This document shows positions 1 to 7,589 of a stretch of 42,513 nucleotides of DNA, piece by piece (the first letter of the stretch is position 1; every line of letters starts with the position of its first letter). The stretch spans positions 1 to 42,513 of the forward strand of contig JAITKW010000066.1 in the NCBI GenBank assembly GCA_031278275.1, in the 5' to 3' direction. Below the pieces are notes generated by a model. The model was not told the DNA's origin and made no database searches. It saw only the letters and a program-made list of their open reading frames with translations. This DNA comes from Candidatus Nomurabacteria bacterium (GTDB lineage Bacteria > Patescibacteriota > Saccharimonadia > Saccharimonadales > Saccharimonadaceae). Made by a program: the position numbers and the translations under genes.

Positions 1-496
1 TAGTTTCGTTGGGGCGGCTAAGCAAAATATCCAAAATCGCCCCCTCAGTTTTGGTGATTTTGAGGTCATTTAGCAGAAGATTATCGGCGTTATATCTCAA
101 ATCGGCGAACTTGACCGACTGGGTTTTGAGCGGTTTGGATTTGCGCCGGCAAAGGGCGTTAATGCGGGCAATCAGTTCGGCGGTCTTGAACGGCTTGGCA
201 AGATAATCGTCCGCGCCGTGCTCTAGCCCCGCAACTTTGTTTTCGGTTTCACCCAGCGCAGACAAGATGATAATTGGCGTGCTGAGCTGTTTTTTGCGTA
301 CGTGTTGCAAAATCACCAAACCGTCAATTTTGGGCAACATAATGTCTAATACTAAAACGTCAAAATTATCAGACAAGGCTTTATTCAACCCCTGTTCACC
401 GTCAGTCGCAATTTCCACCGCCCAACTTTGTCTTTCCAGCATAAACTTCACAGCTTCCGCCAGATTTTGGTTGTCTTCTATCAACAGGACTCTCAT
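1..496 (-). CDS. OmpR-family response regulator, partial (C-terminus beyond window)
   Basis: Reading the minus strand from ATG 496 gives 165 codons that run off the left edge. Residues 1-115 form a receiver domain: acidic pair E7-D8, phospho-acceptor D51 in LVLDIMLPKIDG, the S79 position in ILSALG, and K101 in KPF. After a short linker, the sequence RYNADNLLLNDLKITKTEG matches the beta-strand and first helix of an OmpR/PhoB winged helix, where the window ends. The protein should be a two-component transcription factor activated by a sensor kinase that is not in view. It is divergent from tgt. The -10 box ends 7 nt before ATG and two direct repeats lie upstream, so it may bind its own promoter. 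The family call is secure; the regulon is unknown. Confidence 0.93.
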   Translation of the reverse strand, partial: MRVLLIEDNQNLAEAVKFMLERQSWAVEIATDGEQGLNKALSDNFDVLVLDIMLPKIDGLVILQHVRKKQLSTPIIILSALGETENKVAGLEHGADDYLAKPFKTAELIARINALCRRKSKPLKTQSVKFADLRYNADNLLLNDLKITKTEGAILDILLSRPNET

Positions 497-503
497 GTTT
501 TTA

Positions 504-535
504 AGTATAGCAAACTATAGCTTAGAAATAGCTTA
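504..535 (-). promoter_or_regulatory. Response-regulator promoter with two direct repeats
   Basis: On the minus strand, TATACT (504-509) is preceded by TG one base away, an extended -10. It ends 7 nt before ATG 496, so the transcript would start at or next to the start codon. On the plus strand ATAGCTTA occurs twice, at 517-524 and 528-535, with an 11-bp period, covering the region where a -35 would be. OmpR-family regulators commonly bind direct repeats spaced about one helical turn apart, so autoregulation is a reasonable inference. Confidence 0.55.
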
Positions 536-584
536 AAATCTTTCAATAAAGCGCCACCGGTGATGATGAAGTTGTGGGTTTTCA

Positions 585-593
585 TGGTAAAAT
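585..593 (+). promoter_or_regulatory. Extended -10 box of tgt (leaderless)
   Basis: TGGTAAAAT: TG plus TAAAAT at 588-593. Six bases separate it from ATG 600. A transcription start 6-7 nt after the box would fall on the start codon itself. This favours ATG 600 over the GTG at 594. Confidence 0.55.
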
Positions 594-599
594 GTGATA

Positions 600-1715
600 A
601 TGAAGTTTTTGATTGAAAAACAAGTTGGTTTAATGCGGACGGGGGTGATTAAAACGCCACATGGTGAAATAAAAACGCCGGCTTTTGTGGTGGCGGGGAC
701 GCGGGCGGCGGTAAAAGCGTTGACGGTGCCGGAAGTTTTGGCGCTTGGCGGACAGGCGATTTTGGCAAACACGTATCATTTAATGTTGCAACCTGGCGTG
801 GATTTGATTGAAAAAGCCGGCGGGTTGGCGCAGTTTATGGGTTTTTCAGGAGCGACTTTCACGGATTCTGGCGGTTTCCAGATTATGTCTTTGCCAAAGG
901 CGAAAGTTATGAAAGATGGCGTGATGTTTCGGTCGCATATTGACGGGCGAGAAATGTTGATGACACCGGAGATCAGTATGGACGCACAGCGTAAAATTGG
1001 GGCGGATTTGCACATGGCGTTTGATTTGCCGGTGGGGTATGATGGCGAGGCGGATTTTAGCAAAACCAAACAAGCTTTAAGTACCACGCACGCATGGGCT
1101 ACGAAATGTTTGGAAGCTCATCAAGGTGAGAAATTCGCAAAACAAGCGTTGTATGGCGTGGTGCAAGGTGGAAAATTCACGGAACTCAGGAAAGAGAGCG
1201 CGGAGTTTTTTGATGCGCTACCCTTTTTCGGTTATGGGATTGGCAGTATTTACAATGCGAGGGAGGCGGCGGAACTGCTCGGAGCCATGAGCCAGATTTT
1301 ATCGCCAGAGCGACCGCGTCATTTGCTTGGTATGGGGGCGGAGCCGTTGGATTTGTTTGTGGGCGTGGAAAATGGCATGGACACTTTTGATTGCGTGGCG
1401 CCGACTCGCCAAGCGCGAAATGGTGCGCTTTATACTTTTGACGGGCGAATAAATATTAAAAACGCTAAATATCGTGAGGATTTTTCGCCGATTGACGAAG
1501 CGTGTGATTGTTATTGTTGTAAAAATTACAACAAGGCTTATATGCGACATTTATTTCAAACTGGCGAACTGCTGGGTTTGACCCTGGCTAGTATTCACAA
1601 TGAACATTTTGTGGTGCAACTTGTCAAAAAAATCCGTGCATCAATTGAAAATAATACATTTTTGATGTTAAAAAACTCGTTTTTGAAACGATATTATGGT
1701 AAAATTACTCCATGA
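600..1715 (+). CDS. tgt: tRNA-guanine transglycosylase (queuine tRNA-ribosyltransferase)
   Basis: This enzyme exchanges guanine-34 of GUN-anticodon tRNAs for a queuosine precursor. The 371-residue product has the family TIM barrel with FTDSGGFQIMSL, the VVQGG loop, the nucleophile segment FDCVAPTRQARNG, and the zinc site CDCYCC (about residue 301) with a later His in the SIHN segment. ATG 600 is chosen because the -10 box is 6 nt upstream; a GTG at 594 would add two residues. The usual GGLSVGE substrate loop reads GSIYNAR here, so the base it accepts may differ from preQ1. No other queuosine gene is in the window. The last four bases overlap the start of the downstream permease. Confidence 0.96.
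   Translation: MKFLIEKQVGLMRTGVIKTPHGEIKTPAFVVAGTRAAVKALTVPEVLALGGQAILANTYHLMLQPGVDLIEKAGGLAQFMGFSGATFTDSGGFQIMSLPKAKVMKDGVMFRSHIDGREMLMTPEISMDAQRKIGADLHMAFDLPVGYDGEADFSKTKQALSTTHAWATKCLEAHQGEKFAKQALYGVVQGGKFTELRKESAEFFDALPFFGYGIGSIYNAREAAELLGAMSQILSPERPRHLLGMGAEPLDLFVGVENGMDTFDCVAPTRQARNGALYTFDGRINIKNAKYREDFSPIDEACDCYCCKNYNKAYMRHLFQTGELLGLTLASIHNEHFVVQLVKKIRASIENNTFLMLKNSFLKRYYGKITP
1700..1705 (+). promoter_or_regulatory. -10 box of the AI-2E/PerM-like gene inside tgt
   Basis: TGGTAAAAT ends 6 nt before ATG 1712, the same wording and spacing as at tgt. It lies inside the last codons of tgt, so the permease could be transcribed both with tgt and from its own leaderless start. Confidence 0.45.
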
Positions 1716-2797
1716 GTAATAAGATTGAAGTTGACACCAAAACTTTTGTGAGGTTTTGGTTGGTTTTGGTTGGGTTAATTGCGGTCGGCATGTTCATCTA
1801 TACGGCGCGAATGGGGTTGTTTATCGTGGGCGCATCCGCTTTTTTGGCAATCGCCTTGAACCCGTTAATTTCAGCCATTTCAAAACATTTGCCAGGCAAA
1901 AGCCGTTCGCTGGCGACACTGATTTCTTATGTATTGGTGATAAGCGTGCTTGGTGGCATTTTGGCACTGGTGGTGCCAATTATTATTTCGGAATCGGTGC
2001 GATTTGCGGAAAATATGCCGGAACTGATTGAAAAAAATGCGGATAGTTGGACGGCGGTGAATAATTTTATTGAGTCGCACAATTTGAACGGACTGAGAGA
2101 TCAGGTTTTCTCAACTATCAGCGGAGTGGCGAATAATTTTACGAAAGAGTTGGTGCCCAATTTAATCAATAGCGCTTCGCAGATTGCGTCTGGGGTGACG
2201 GCTTTGATTTTAACATTAGTTTTGACGTTTTTGATATTGATTGAGGGGCCGGTGTTATACAACAGTTTTTGGGCGCGCTTCAAAAAGAACGAAAAAAGTC
2301 GCCGTTGGCGAATGGTTTTGCTGAGATTGAGTGGCGTGATAACGGGTTTCGTGAGCGGGCAATTAGTAGTGGCGCTGATTGATGCATTGGTGTCAACTAC
2401 GGCGGTATTTATTCTGTGTTTAATTTTCGGCGTACCGACCGGACTTGCTTTACCGCTAGGATTGATAACTGGTACTTTGAGTTTAATACCTTTGTTTGGG
2501 GCGATTGTAGGGGGTGTGATAGCTGCCGCCCTGTTGGCTTTCAATGCGCCGATTGCTGGATTGGTGTTTATTATCTTCTTCGTCATCTATCAGCAAGTTG
2601 AAGCCAATATCATCGCACCGAAAGTGCAAAGCAAGCGCGCCAACCTTTCGCCGTTAATTATATTGGTTGCGGTGACGATTGGCATTTATTTGTTCGGGTT
2701 ACTCGGCGCAATTTTGGCTGTACCGCTGGCTGGGTGTATTAAGGTCTTATTTGATGAGCATGTTTCTAATGGTGATATTGCCAAATCTGACCGTTAG
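1712..2797 (+). CDS. AI-2E/PerM (YdiK/YtvI) family membrane transporter
   Basis: This 361-residue polytopic membrane protein has hydrophobic segments at the N-terminus (two near residues 10-55, one near 70-95), a soluble amphipathic stretch (about 105-160), and further segments to the C-terminus. The block IYQQVEANIIAPKVQ and the terminal GLLGAILAVPLAG are characteristic of the AI-2E transporter/PerM family. Members are proposed exporters or antiporters of small molecules and ions; the substrate cannot be read from sequence. It overlaps tgt by 4 nt (ATGA), and its 3' end overlaps the convergent cysS by 32 nt. No clear Shine-Dalgarno site is seen; a -10 box ends 6 nt before ATG. Confidence 0.9.
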   Translation: MSNKIEVDTKTFVRFWLVLVGLIAVGMFIYTARMGLFIVGASAFLAIALNPLISAISKHLPGKSRSLATLISYVLVISVLGGILALVVPIIISESVRFAENMPELIEKNADSWTAVNNFIESHNLNGLRDQVFSTISGVANNFTKELVPNLINSASQIASGVTALILTLVLTFLILIEGPVLYNSFWARFKKNEKSRRWRMVLLRLSGVITGFVSGQLVVALIDALVSTTAVFILCLIFGVPTGLALPLGLITGTLSLIPLFGAIVGGVIAAALLAFNAPIAGLVFIIFFVIYQQVEANIIAPKVQSKRANLSPLIILVAVTIGIYLFGLLGAILAVPLAGCIKVLFDEHVSNGDIAKSDR

Positions 2798-4163
2798 CGG
2801 TGTCCAAAACATCAATCCCTTTTTTTAATAGTTGTTGGCGTAGTTTATCAGATTTTGCGAAATCCTTGTTGAGGCGAGCTATGGCGCGCTCCTTGAGTAT
2901 GTTTTGCAAATAGGGGCTGATATTAGGGGTGGTTTCGCATAATTCCAGCCCAAAACAGTCGTCCAAAAACCCCAAAAAATCTTCAGTGGGAACAGCATCA
3001 TCTCGGCTGATAATCCCATCAATGATGGACAAAGCTTTGGCGGAATTGAGGTTGTCATTGAGGGCTTTTAGAATCCCGAAATCATCGGACACAATCTCTT
3101 TTTTCTTGCCAGCAGTAGCTTGTTGATGACGCAAGCTCGCCCAATTTCGCCAATTTTTCAAACGTGTTTTGGCGGCCGCCAAACCCTCAAATAAAAAGTT
3201 TCTTTCCGAGGTGAAATGTCCCTGAATTACCCACATTTTGAAGTCAAGATGAGAAAAATCCCTTTCCGCAAGGTCTTTGAAAGTATAAATATTGCCCAAA
3301 CTTTTACTGATTTTTTGCCCATCAATGGTGATGAAATTGCAGTGCAACCAATAATTCGCCAAACGTACGCCACTTATAGCCTCACTTTCAGCAATTTCGT
3401 TAGTGTGGTGAATGGGGATATGGTCAATCCCGCCGGTATGAATATCAATAGTGCCATCGCCAAACTCAGTTTTGATGATGGCGGCGCACTCAGTATGCCA
3501 ACCTGGGTAGCCCATCGCTTCGGATTCCCATAAATCTTTTGGTGTTTGCCATTGCATGTCGTGTTTTTCGCCTTTTTTGATGATTTTCCAAAGGGCAAAA
3601 TCGCTGACGTTACGTTTTTCTTGGTTGAACTCCACTCTGGCACCCGCTCTCAATTTTTCAAGATTGAGGTGAGCGAAATCCGCATAAGTCGGGAACTTGG
3701 AAGTGTCGTAATAAATCCCGTCCGAAGTTTCATAAGTGTACCCCCGCAATTTCAAGGCGCGGATCAAATCCAAATCTTCTTCTATGCAATCGGTGGCCTT
3801 GTAGATTTTGGTGGGGCTAATCAAGTTCAAGCGCGTGAAATTGGTGAGAAAATCATCGCCGAAAAACTCCGCCACTTCCCAAACGGACTTGCCGGAAAGC
3901 CGTGCGCCTTTTTCCATCTTGTCCTCGCCATCGTTTCTGTCTGACACGAGGTGCCCCACGTCCGTCAGATTCATCACACGGTTAACCACGAAACCATTTA
4001 GCCGCAAAGTGCGCACCAAAATATCCCAATAAATATAAGCCGTATAATTGCCAATATGCTGATAGCTGTAAACGGTCGGGCCACAAGTGTAGACTTTGAC
4101 ATTTTTGGGGTCAATCGGCGCAAACTTATCAATTTTTCCGGTCAAAGTGTTGTATAGTTTCAT
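2766..4163 (-). CDS. cysS: Cysteinyl-tRNA synthetase
   Basis: Class I aminoacyl-tRNA synthetase charging tRNA-Cys, 465 residues, normal length. C27 in VYTCGPTVY is the first zinc ligand. QHIGN at 35-39 is the HIGH motif. GWHTEC and the HHTNE segment supply the remaining zinc ligands, and GQKISKSLGN is the KMSKS loop. The catalytic zinc site is therefore intact, in contrast to the missing structural zinc sites of other proteins here. The C-terminal helical and anticodon region is present. The start is supported by a -10 box ending 6 nt upstream. The 3' end overlaps the oppositely oriented permease gene by 32 bp. Confidence 0.97.
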   Translation of the reverse strand: MKLYNTLTGKIDKFAPIDPKNVKVYTCGPTVYSYQHIGNYTAYIYWDILVRTLRLNGFVVNRVMNLTDVGHLVSDRNDGEDKMEKGARLSGKSVWEVAEFFGDDFLTNFTRLNLISPTKIYKATDCIEEDLDLIRALKLRGYTYETSDGIYYDTSKFPTYADFAHLNLEKLRAGARVEFNQEKRNVSDFALWKIIKKGEKHDMQWQTPKDLWESEAMGYPGWHTECAAIIKTEFGDGTIDIHTGGIDHIPIHHTNEIAESEAISGVRLANYWLHCNFITIDGQKISKSLGNIYTFKDLAERDFSHLDFKMWVIQGHFTSERNFLFEGLAAAKTRLKNWRNWASLRHQQATAGKKKEIVSDDFGILKALNDNLNSAKALSIIDGIISRDDAVPTEDFLGFLDDCFGLELCETTPNISPYLQNILKERAIARLNKDFAKSDKLRQQLLKKGIDVLDTANGQIWQYHH

Positions 4164-4169
4164 GTCAAT

Positions 4170-4175
4170 ATTTTA
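4170..4175 (-). promoter_or_regulatory. Extended -10 box of cysS (leaderless)
   Basis: On the minus strand TGATAAAAT (TG, one base, TAAAAT) ends 6 nt before ATG 4163. No Shine-Dalgarno site is present, and transcription would begin on the start codon. Confidence 0.55.
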
Positions 4176-4222
4176 TCATAAATAATGAAAAATCTAGCGA
4201 CTTTGGTTCGCGCTTTTTGTGG

Positions 4223-5203
4223 TCATAATGCCAGCAATCTGCTGGTGGCGTTAACCAGCTCGGGTAAAAATTGCTCGTACGACTCATAGATTCTCAATCC
4301 GGCGGCATAAGAGTGTCCGCCACCACCAAAATAACTTGCTAATTGTTCCGCAACGGGGACGGTGGAGCGGATTTTGGCGGTCAATTTGCCGTCCGGATAA
4401 GTTTTGATGGCGACTGCGACATCTACGCCATCTACGAGGCGCAATTCTTCCAAAATCAAGACGTTGGGGTTGTATTCGTCCGAGAACTCGCGAATATCTT
4501 CCCATGGGATAAACACGGTTGCCAGTTTGCCGTCAAAATGATATTCTACACGCTTAATCAGGTCGGCTTTATAGCTCAAAATACGGGCGGATTTCTTCAT
4601 CAAATCTCGGCGTTTTTCCTCAAACTCAGCGGGAATTACTCCCATATCAATTAGGTTGGCAATTTTACGATAAACATCGGAGGTGACGTTTTGGCTGGTC
4701 AGCCCCAAAGTGTCAGATTGAATTGCGCCGTATAAGCAACTGGCGGCTTCGGGGTTGGTGGTCAGTTTAAGTTCTGTTGCGATGTCATAAATCAATTCCC
4801 CAGTTGCGACTTTTGGCTCAATAAGTTGGTCAAAATCAAATTGCAAATCGGCGGCGGTTTCGTGATGGTCGATGGCAAAAACGGGTTTTTGGTAAAGAGC
4901 GTTTTTGATGGCGGGGTTTTGTAGTAATTTTGACAACAAAACTTCTGAAACGGTGTCAACGATGATGATGGCATCGCAAGCAAAATCAAACTCGTCAACC
5001 ACCCTGCCCCACCCCGAAAAATAACGCAAATATTTCGGGATATTCACGGGGCAATAAAGTGAGATTTCGTTGCCGGCTGAACTCAAAACTTCTTCCAAAG
5101 CTAAGGCGGAGCCCAACGAATCGCCATCTGGGTTTTCGGCTTGAACTACGCAAATATGGTGGTTTTGGGCGATAAATGTCGCAAAGTTGGCGTATTTATT
5201 CAT
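4223..5203 (-). CDS. DHH-family phosphoesterase (NrnA/CnpB-like)
   Basis: This 326-residue protein of the DHH/DHHA1 superfamily includes oligoribonucleases and c-di-nucleotide/pAp phosphatases. Motif I reads AENPDGDSLGS, motif II IIIVDTVSE, motif III AIDHHET (the DHH signature), and the C-terminal DHHA1 domain carries GGGGHSYAAG. In NrnA-type enzymes motif I is normally HxxPDxD with a metal-binding His. Here that His is Ala, although the two Asp residues are kept. It overlaps recR by 8 nt and is probably co-transcribed with recR and ybaB. It may degrade short RNAs or a dinucleotide signal, but the altered motif makes activity uncertain. Confidence 0.85.
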   Translation of the reverse strand: MNKYANFATFIAQNHHICVVQAENPDGDSLGSALALEEVLSSAGNEISLYCPVNIPKYLRYFSGWGRVVDEFDFACDAIIIVDTVSEVLLSKLLQNPAIKNALYQKPVFAIDHHETAADLQFDFDQLIEPKVATGELIYDIATELKLTTNPEAASCLYGAIQSDTLGLTSQNVTSDVYRKIANLIDMGVIPAEFEEKRRDLMKKSARILSYKADLIKRVEYHFDGKLATVFIPWEDIREFSDEYNPNVLILEELRLVDGVDVAVAIKTYPDGKLTAKIRSTVPVAEQLASYFGGGGHSYAAGLRIYESYEQFLPELVNATSRLLAL

Positions 5204-5804
5204 AATTTGTCCTCCCGTTTAGAGCGTGGGTTAAGGTGATTTGATCGGTGTATTCCAAATCCACACCAATCGGAATGCCACGCGCCAGGCGGCTAACTTT
5301 CACGGCTTGGTTCCCTTTCCTAATGGCTTTTTGCAGGAAAATGGCGGTTGATTCTCCTTCTACGCTGGCATTGGTCGCAATGATAATTTCATGGACAACG
5401 TCATCAACCACACGTTTTAGCAACTCTTTGATGTGCAAATCTTTTGGTTCCACACCGTCAATAGGAGATAAAACGCCACCCAAAACGTGATAAGTGCCTT
5501 GAAAGCTGTGGGTTTTTTCAATGGCGATGATGTCCAAAGGCTCTTCCACGACCAAAACCACGCTTTTGTCGCGTGTGGGGTCAGTATAAAGCGATGACAA
5601 AGTTTCGTCAGAAGAGATTAAGGCGAAAGTCTTGGGGCAAGTTTTAATTCCAGCGTGCAAGGAATCCAAGGATTTGGCGAGAGTTTTCGCCACTTTGGGG
5701 TCGGATTTCAAGAGGAAATAAGCATAACGTTCGGCGGTTCTGGAACCAACGCCAGGCAACCGACCAATAGCATTAACCACATTTTCTAACGCTTGTGGTA
5801 ACAT
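5196..5804 (-). CDS. recR: Recombination mediator protein RecR
   Basis: RecR acts with RecO/RecF to load RecA on gapped DNA. The 202-residue product has the N-terminal helix-hairpin-helix (GRLPGVGSRTAERYAY, residues 13-28) and a Toprim domain (VVEEPLD, YHVLGGVLSPIDG), ending in the usual DLEYTDQITL segment. The four-cysteine zinc finger normally between them is reduced to one Cys: the stretch reads KTCPKTFAL with ETLSSL where C-x2-C would be. Length is normal. It follows ybaB directly and overlaps the DHH gene by 8 nt, a ybaB-recR arrangement common in bacteria, although dnaX is separated from it here by two genes. Confidence 0.95.
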   Translation of the reverse strand: MLPQALENVVNAIGRLPGVGSRTAERYAYFLLKSDPKVAKTLAKSLDSLHAGIKTCPKTFALISSDETLSSLYTDPTRDKSVVLVVEEPLDIIAIEKTHSFQGTYHVLGGVLSPIDGVEPKDLHIKELLKRVVDDVVHEIIIATNASVEGESTAIFLQKAIRKGNQAVKVSRLARGIPIGVDLEYTDQITLTHALNGRTNYE

Positions 5805-6095
5805 TTACAAACCAAGATTTCCCAGCCCACCCATCAGTGGCTTCATTTTGTCGCTAGCAATTTCTTGCGCTTTAGCATAACCATCACGCAAAGCATTTTC
5901 CAGCCAACGCTCCAACTCCTCAATGTCATCAAGATCTATTTTTTCCGGATCGAGATTGATCTTTTTGATTTTTAGCTCTCCCGTAATTTGTACCACGACC
6001 GCACCATCGCCCGCTTCCACCTCCACAATCTCCTTGCCCAGCTCTTTTTGAGCTTTCCTCAATTGATTTATCATTTTAATCTGATCGAACGCCAT
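5805..6095 (-). CDS. ybaB: YbaB/EbfC family nucleoid-associated protein
   Basis: This 96-residue small DNA-binding protein of the YbaB/EbfC family forms tweezer-like dimers on the nucleoid. A basic N-terminal helix (MINQLRKAQKELGKEI) is followed by the beta region EVEAGDGAVVVQITGELKIKKI, then a helical C-terminus ending in GGLGNLGL. It starts after an AAAGGAG Shine-Dalgarno site and is followed at once by recR, the usual neighbour. A role in recombination or replication is inferred from context. Confidence 0.92.
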   Translation of the reverse strand: MAFDQIKMINQLRKAQKELGKEIVEVEAGDGAVVVQITGELKIKKINLDPEKIDLDDIEELERWLENALRDGYAKAQEIASDKMKPLMGGLGNLGL

Positions 6096-6127
6096 ATTTC
6101 TCCTTTTCTTACTTATCTTATATTAAA

Positions 6128-7573
6128 TTATTTTTCAAATATATACAACCGGTCGGAATTATCGTAGCGATCGCTGGTGACAATTCGCCGGAGTGAAAGG
6201 TCGCCATCCAATTGTGCGGTGTTGTTGCGAAAAACAAGCACTTGGCTCTCAATACGATCGGGCATTTTGTCCACCACGCTAATCTGCATTTTATCTTCCA
6301 AGATGTGATAAAAATCTAATCTCAAGGAGTCATCGGTGATTAGCAGCACGTCACTTTTGTTGATATTTTGGCGAACAAGGGTTAAGTCGTTGTCGTAAAA
6401 CATATTGACTTCCTTTAAGCTGCGGTAGCCAAAAAAGTGGTACATGACAGATGAACAAGCGAGGAAAAAGGTGAAAACGATGATGGGGAGCATGCTGATG
6501 AACTTGGCATAAGAGTTGTTGGGAAAAACCATGTTCCAGTGATTGACTAAAAACTGCACGCCATCTGCTACTAAGATGGCGATGGGGATCAAGATGATGA
6601 CGAACAAGTCGGGGGCGACAAGCAAAACTGCAACGGAAAACAACAAAAAAGACAGCAGGATGTAATTGCGGGAGGTGTGATGGTCTTTGAACGCCAAGAC
6701 TAAGCTGGCGCAAGCGATAAGGGTGGTGGGAAGAGAGATGATAGGCACCAAAACTGGCAGGTTTTCGGTGCTTTTGAAAGCGAATAATGCGAGCGCGGTT
6801 TTGAGGTTTTCGGCAAAATTAACGTCACCAAAAACCGCAATGTGGTTAAAAGCGGTGGCTGGTGCGATCAAAAAAGAGGCGATAATCGGGGAGATGACCA
6901 AGCCGAATAATATGAAAGACAAGATTAGCTGTGGTTTGGGCAGGGTTTTGATACTGAATCGGAGGTGGGGGTGGGAAAAAGAAACGATGATGATAATGAT
7001 AATCAGACAAAACATGTAAGGCATGTATAACATTAGTCCAAAAGTGGTGGCTAACATGGCGGAGATGAGGGGGCTGGGCGTTTCGTTTAAGATTTTAGAG
7101 CCGAGCCAAAGAGTTAATGACAGAAATAACAGATAAGAGATGACGGGCGTGCCAGTGGTTGCGGCGAATAAAAATCCGGTCGTGCTGATGGTGAGGATTG
7201 ACGCAATTACTGCTACAGAGGTGGTGAACCAACGGTTGAGTAGTAAGACTGCCAAAAAGCCGGAGAGAATGCCCAAGATGATGGACGGTAATTTGATGGC
7301 GAAAAAAGTTAGTCCGAAGAGGTGGATAGAGAGTTTTTGCAAGAATAAATAAGGAGCGTTTACGAAATCTCCGGAAAATAATGCTTGGAGATTGAGGTTG
7401 TGGCTACTGGTGGCGCTCGCCATTTCCGCTTCGCTGATGCCAATATTCGTGACAATTGGCATGAAAATGATGATGATTGCAAAAACCAGCCCCATGAGGG
7501 CGAAAGATATAATGAACCGCCACCTATACAAAAGGCTTTTTTTGAAACTTGCCCACAGGGTGCTTTTAGCCAT
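6128..7573 (-). CDS. Multi-spanning membrane protein, GT-C (family 39-like) glycosyltransferase
   Basis: With the start at ATG 7573 the product has 481 residues. An in-frame upstream extension to 7651 is rejected because a -10 box TACAAT ends 7 nt before ATG 7573. About ten or more hydrophobic helices run from residue 17 to about 390, followed by a soluble C-terminal domain of about 90 residues. An acidic motif (ISEAEMASA) in the first extracytoplasmic loop sits where GT-C mannosyltransferases of the PMT/ArnT type keep their catalytic acidic residue. This suggests transfer of a sugar from a lipid carrier, perhaps to surface glycans or proteins, but substrate and activity are inference. It is inserted between dnaB and ybaB. 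Confidence 0.65.
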   Translation of the reverse strand: MAKSTLWASFKKSLLYRWRFIISFALMGLVFAIIIIFMPIVTNIGISEAEMASATSSHNLNLQALFSGDFVNAPYLFLQKLSIHLFGLTFFAIKLPSIILGILSGFLAVLLLNRWFTTSVAVIASILTISTTGFLFAATTGTPVISYLLFLSLTLWLGSKILNETPSPLISAMLATTFGLMLYMPYMFCLIIIIIIVSFSHPHLRFSIKTLPKPQLILSFILFGLVISPIIASFLIAPATAFNHIAVFGDVNFAENLKTALALFAFKSTENLPVLVPIISLPTTLIACASLVLAFKDHHTSRNYILLSFLLFSVAVLLVAPDLFVIILIPIAILVADGVQFLVNHWNMVFPNNSYAKFISMLPIIVFTFFLACSSVMYHFFGYRSLKEVNMFYDNDLTLVRQNINKSDVLLITDDSLRLDFYHILEDKMQISVVDKMPDRIESQVLVFRNNTAQLDGDLSLRRIVTSDRYDNSDRLYIFEK

Positions 7574-7580
7574 ATAGACT

Positions 7581-7586
7581 ATTGTA
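7581..7586 (-). promoter_or_regulatory. Extended -10 box of the GT-C-like gene
   Basis: Minus strand TGATACAAT ends 7 nt before ATG 7573, the same spacing as other leaderless candidates in the window. It decides the start of the downstream gene. Confidence 0.5.
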
Positions 7587-7589
7587 TCA

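Noticed and set aside
594..599. GTG 594 as the tgt start
   Set aside because: It lies directly against the -10 box; ATG 600 fits the leaderless spacing seen at other genes.
4176..4222. Terminator after the DHH gene
   Set aside because: Only a 4-bp AGCG/CGCT stem precedes the T-run; too weak to call.
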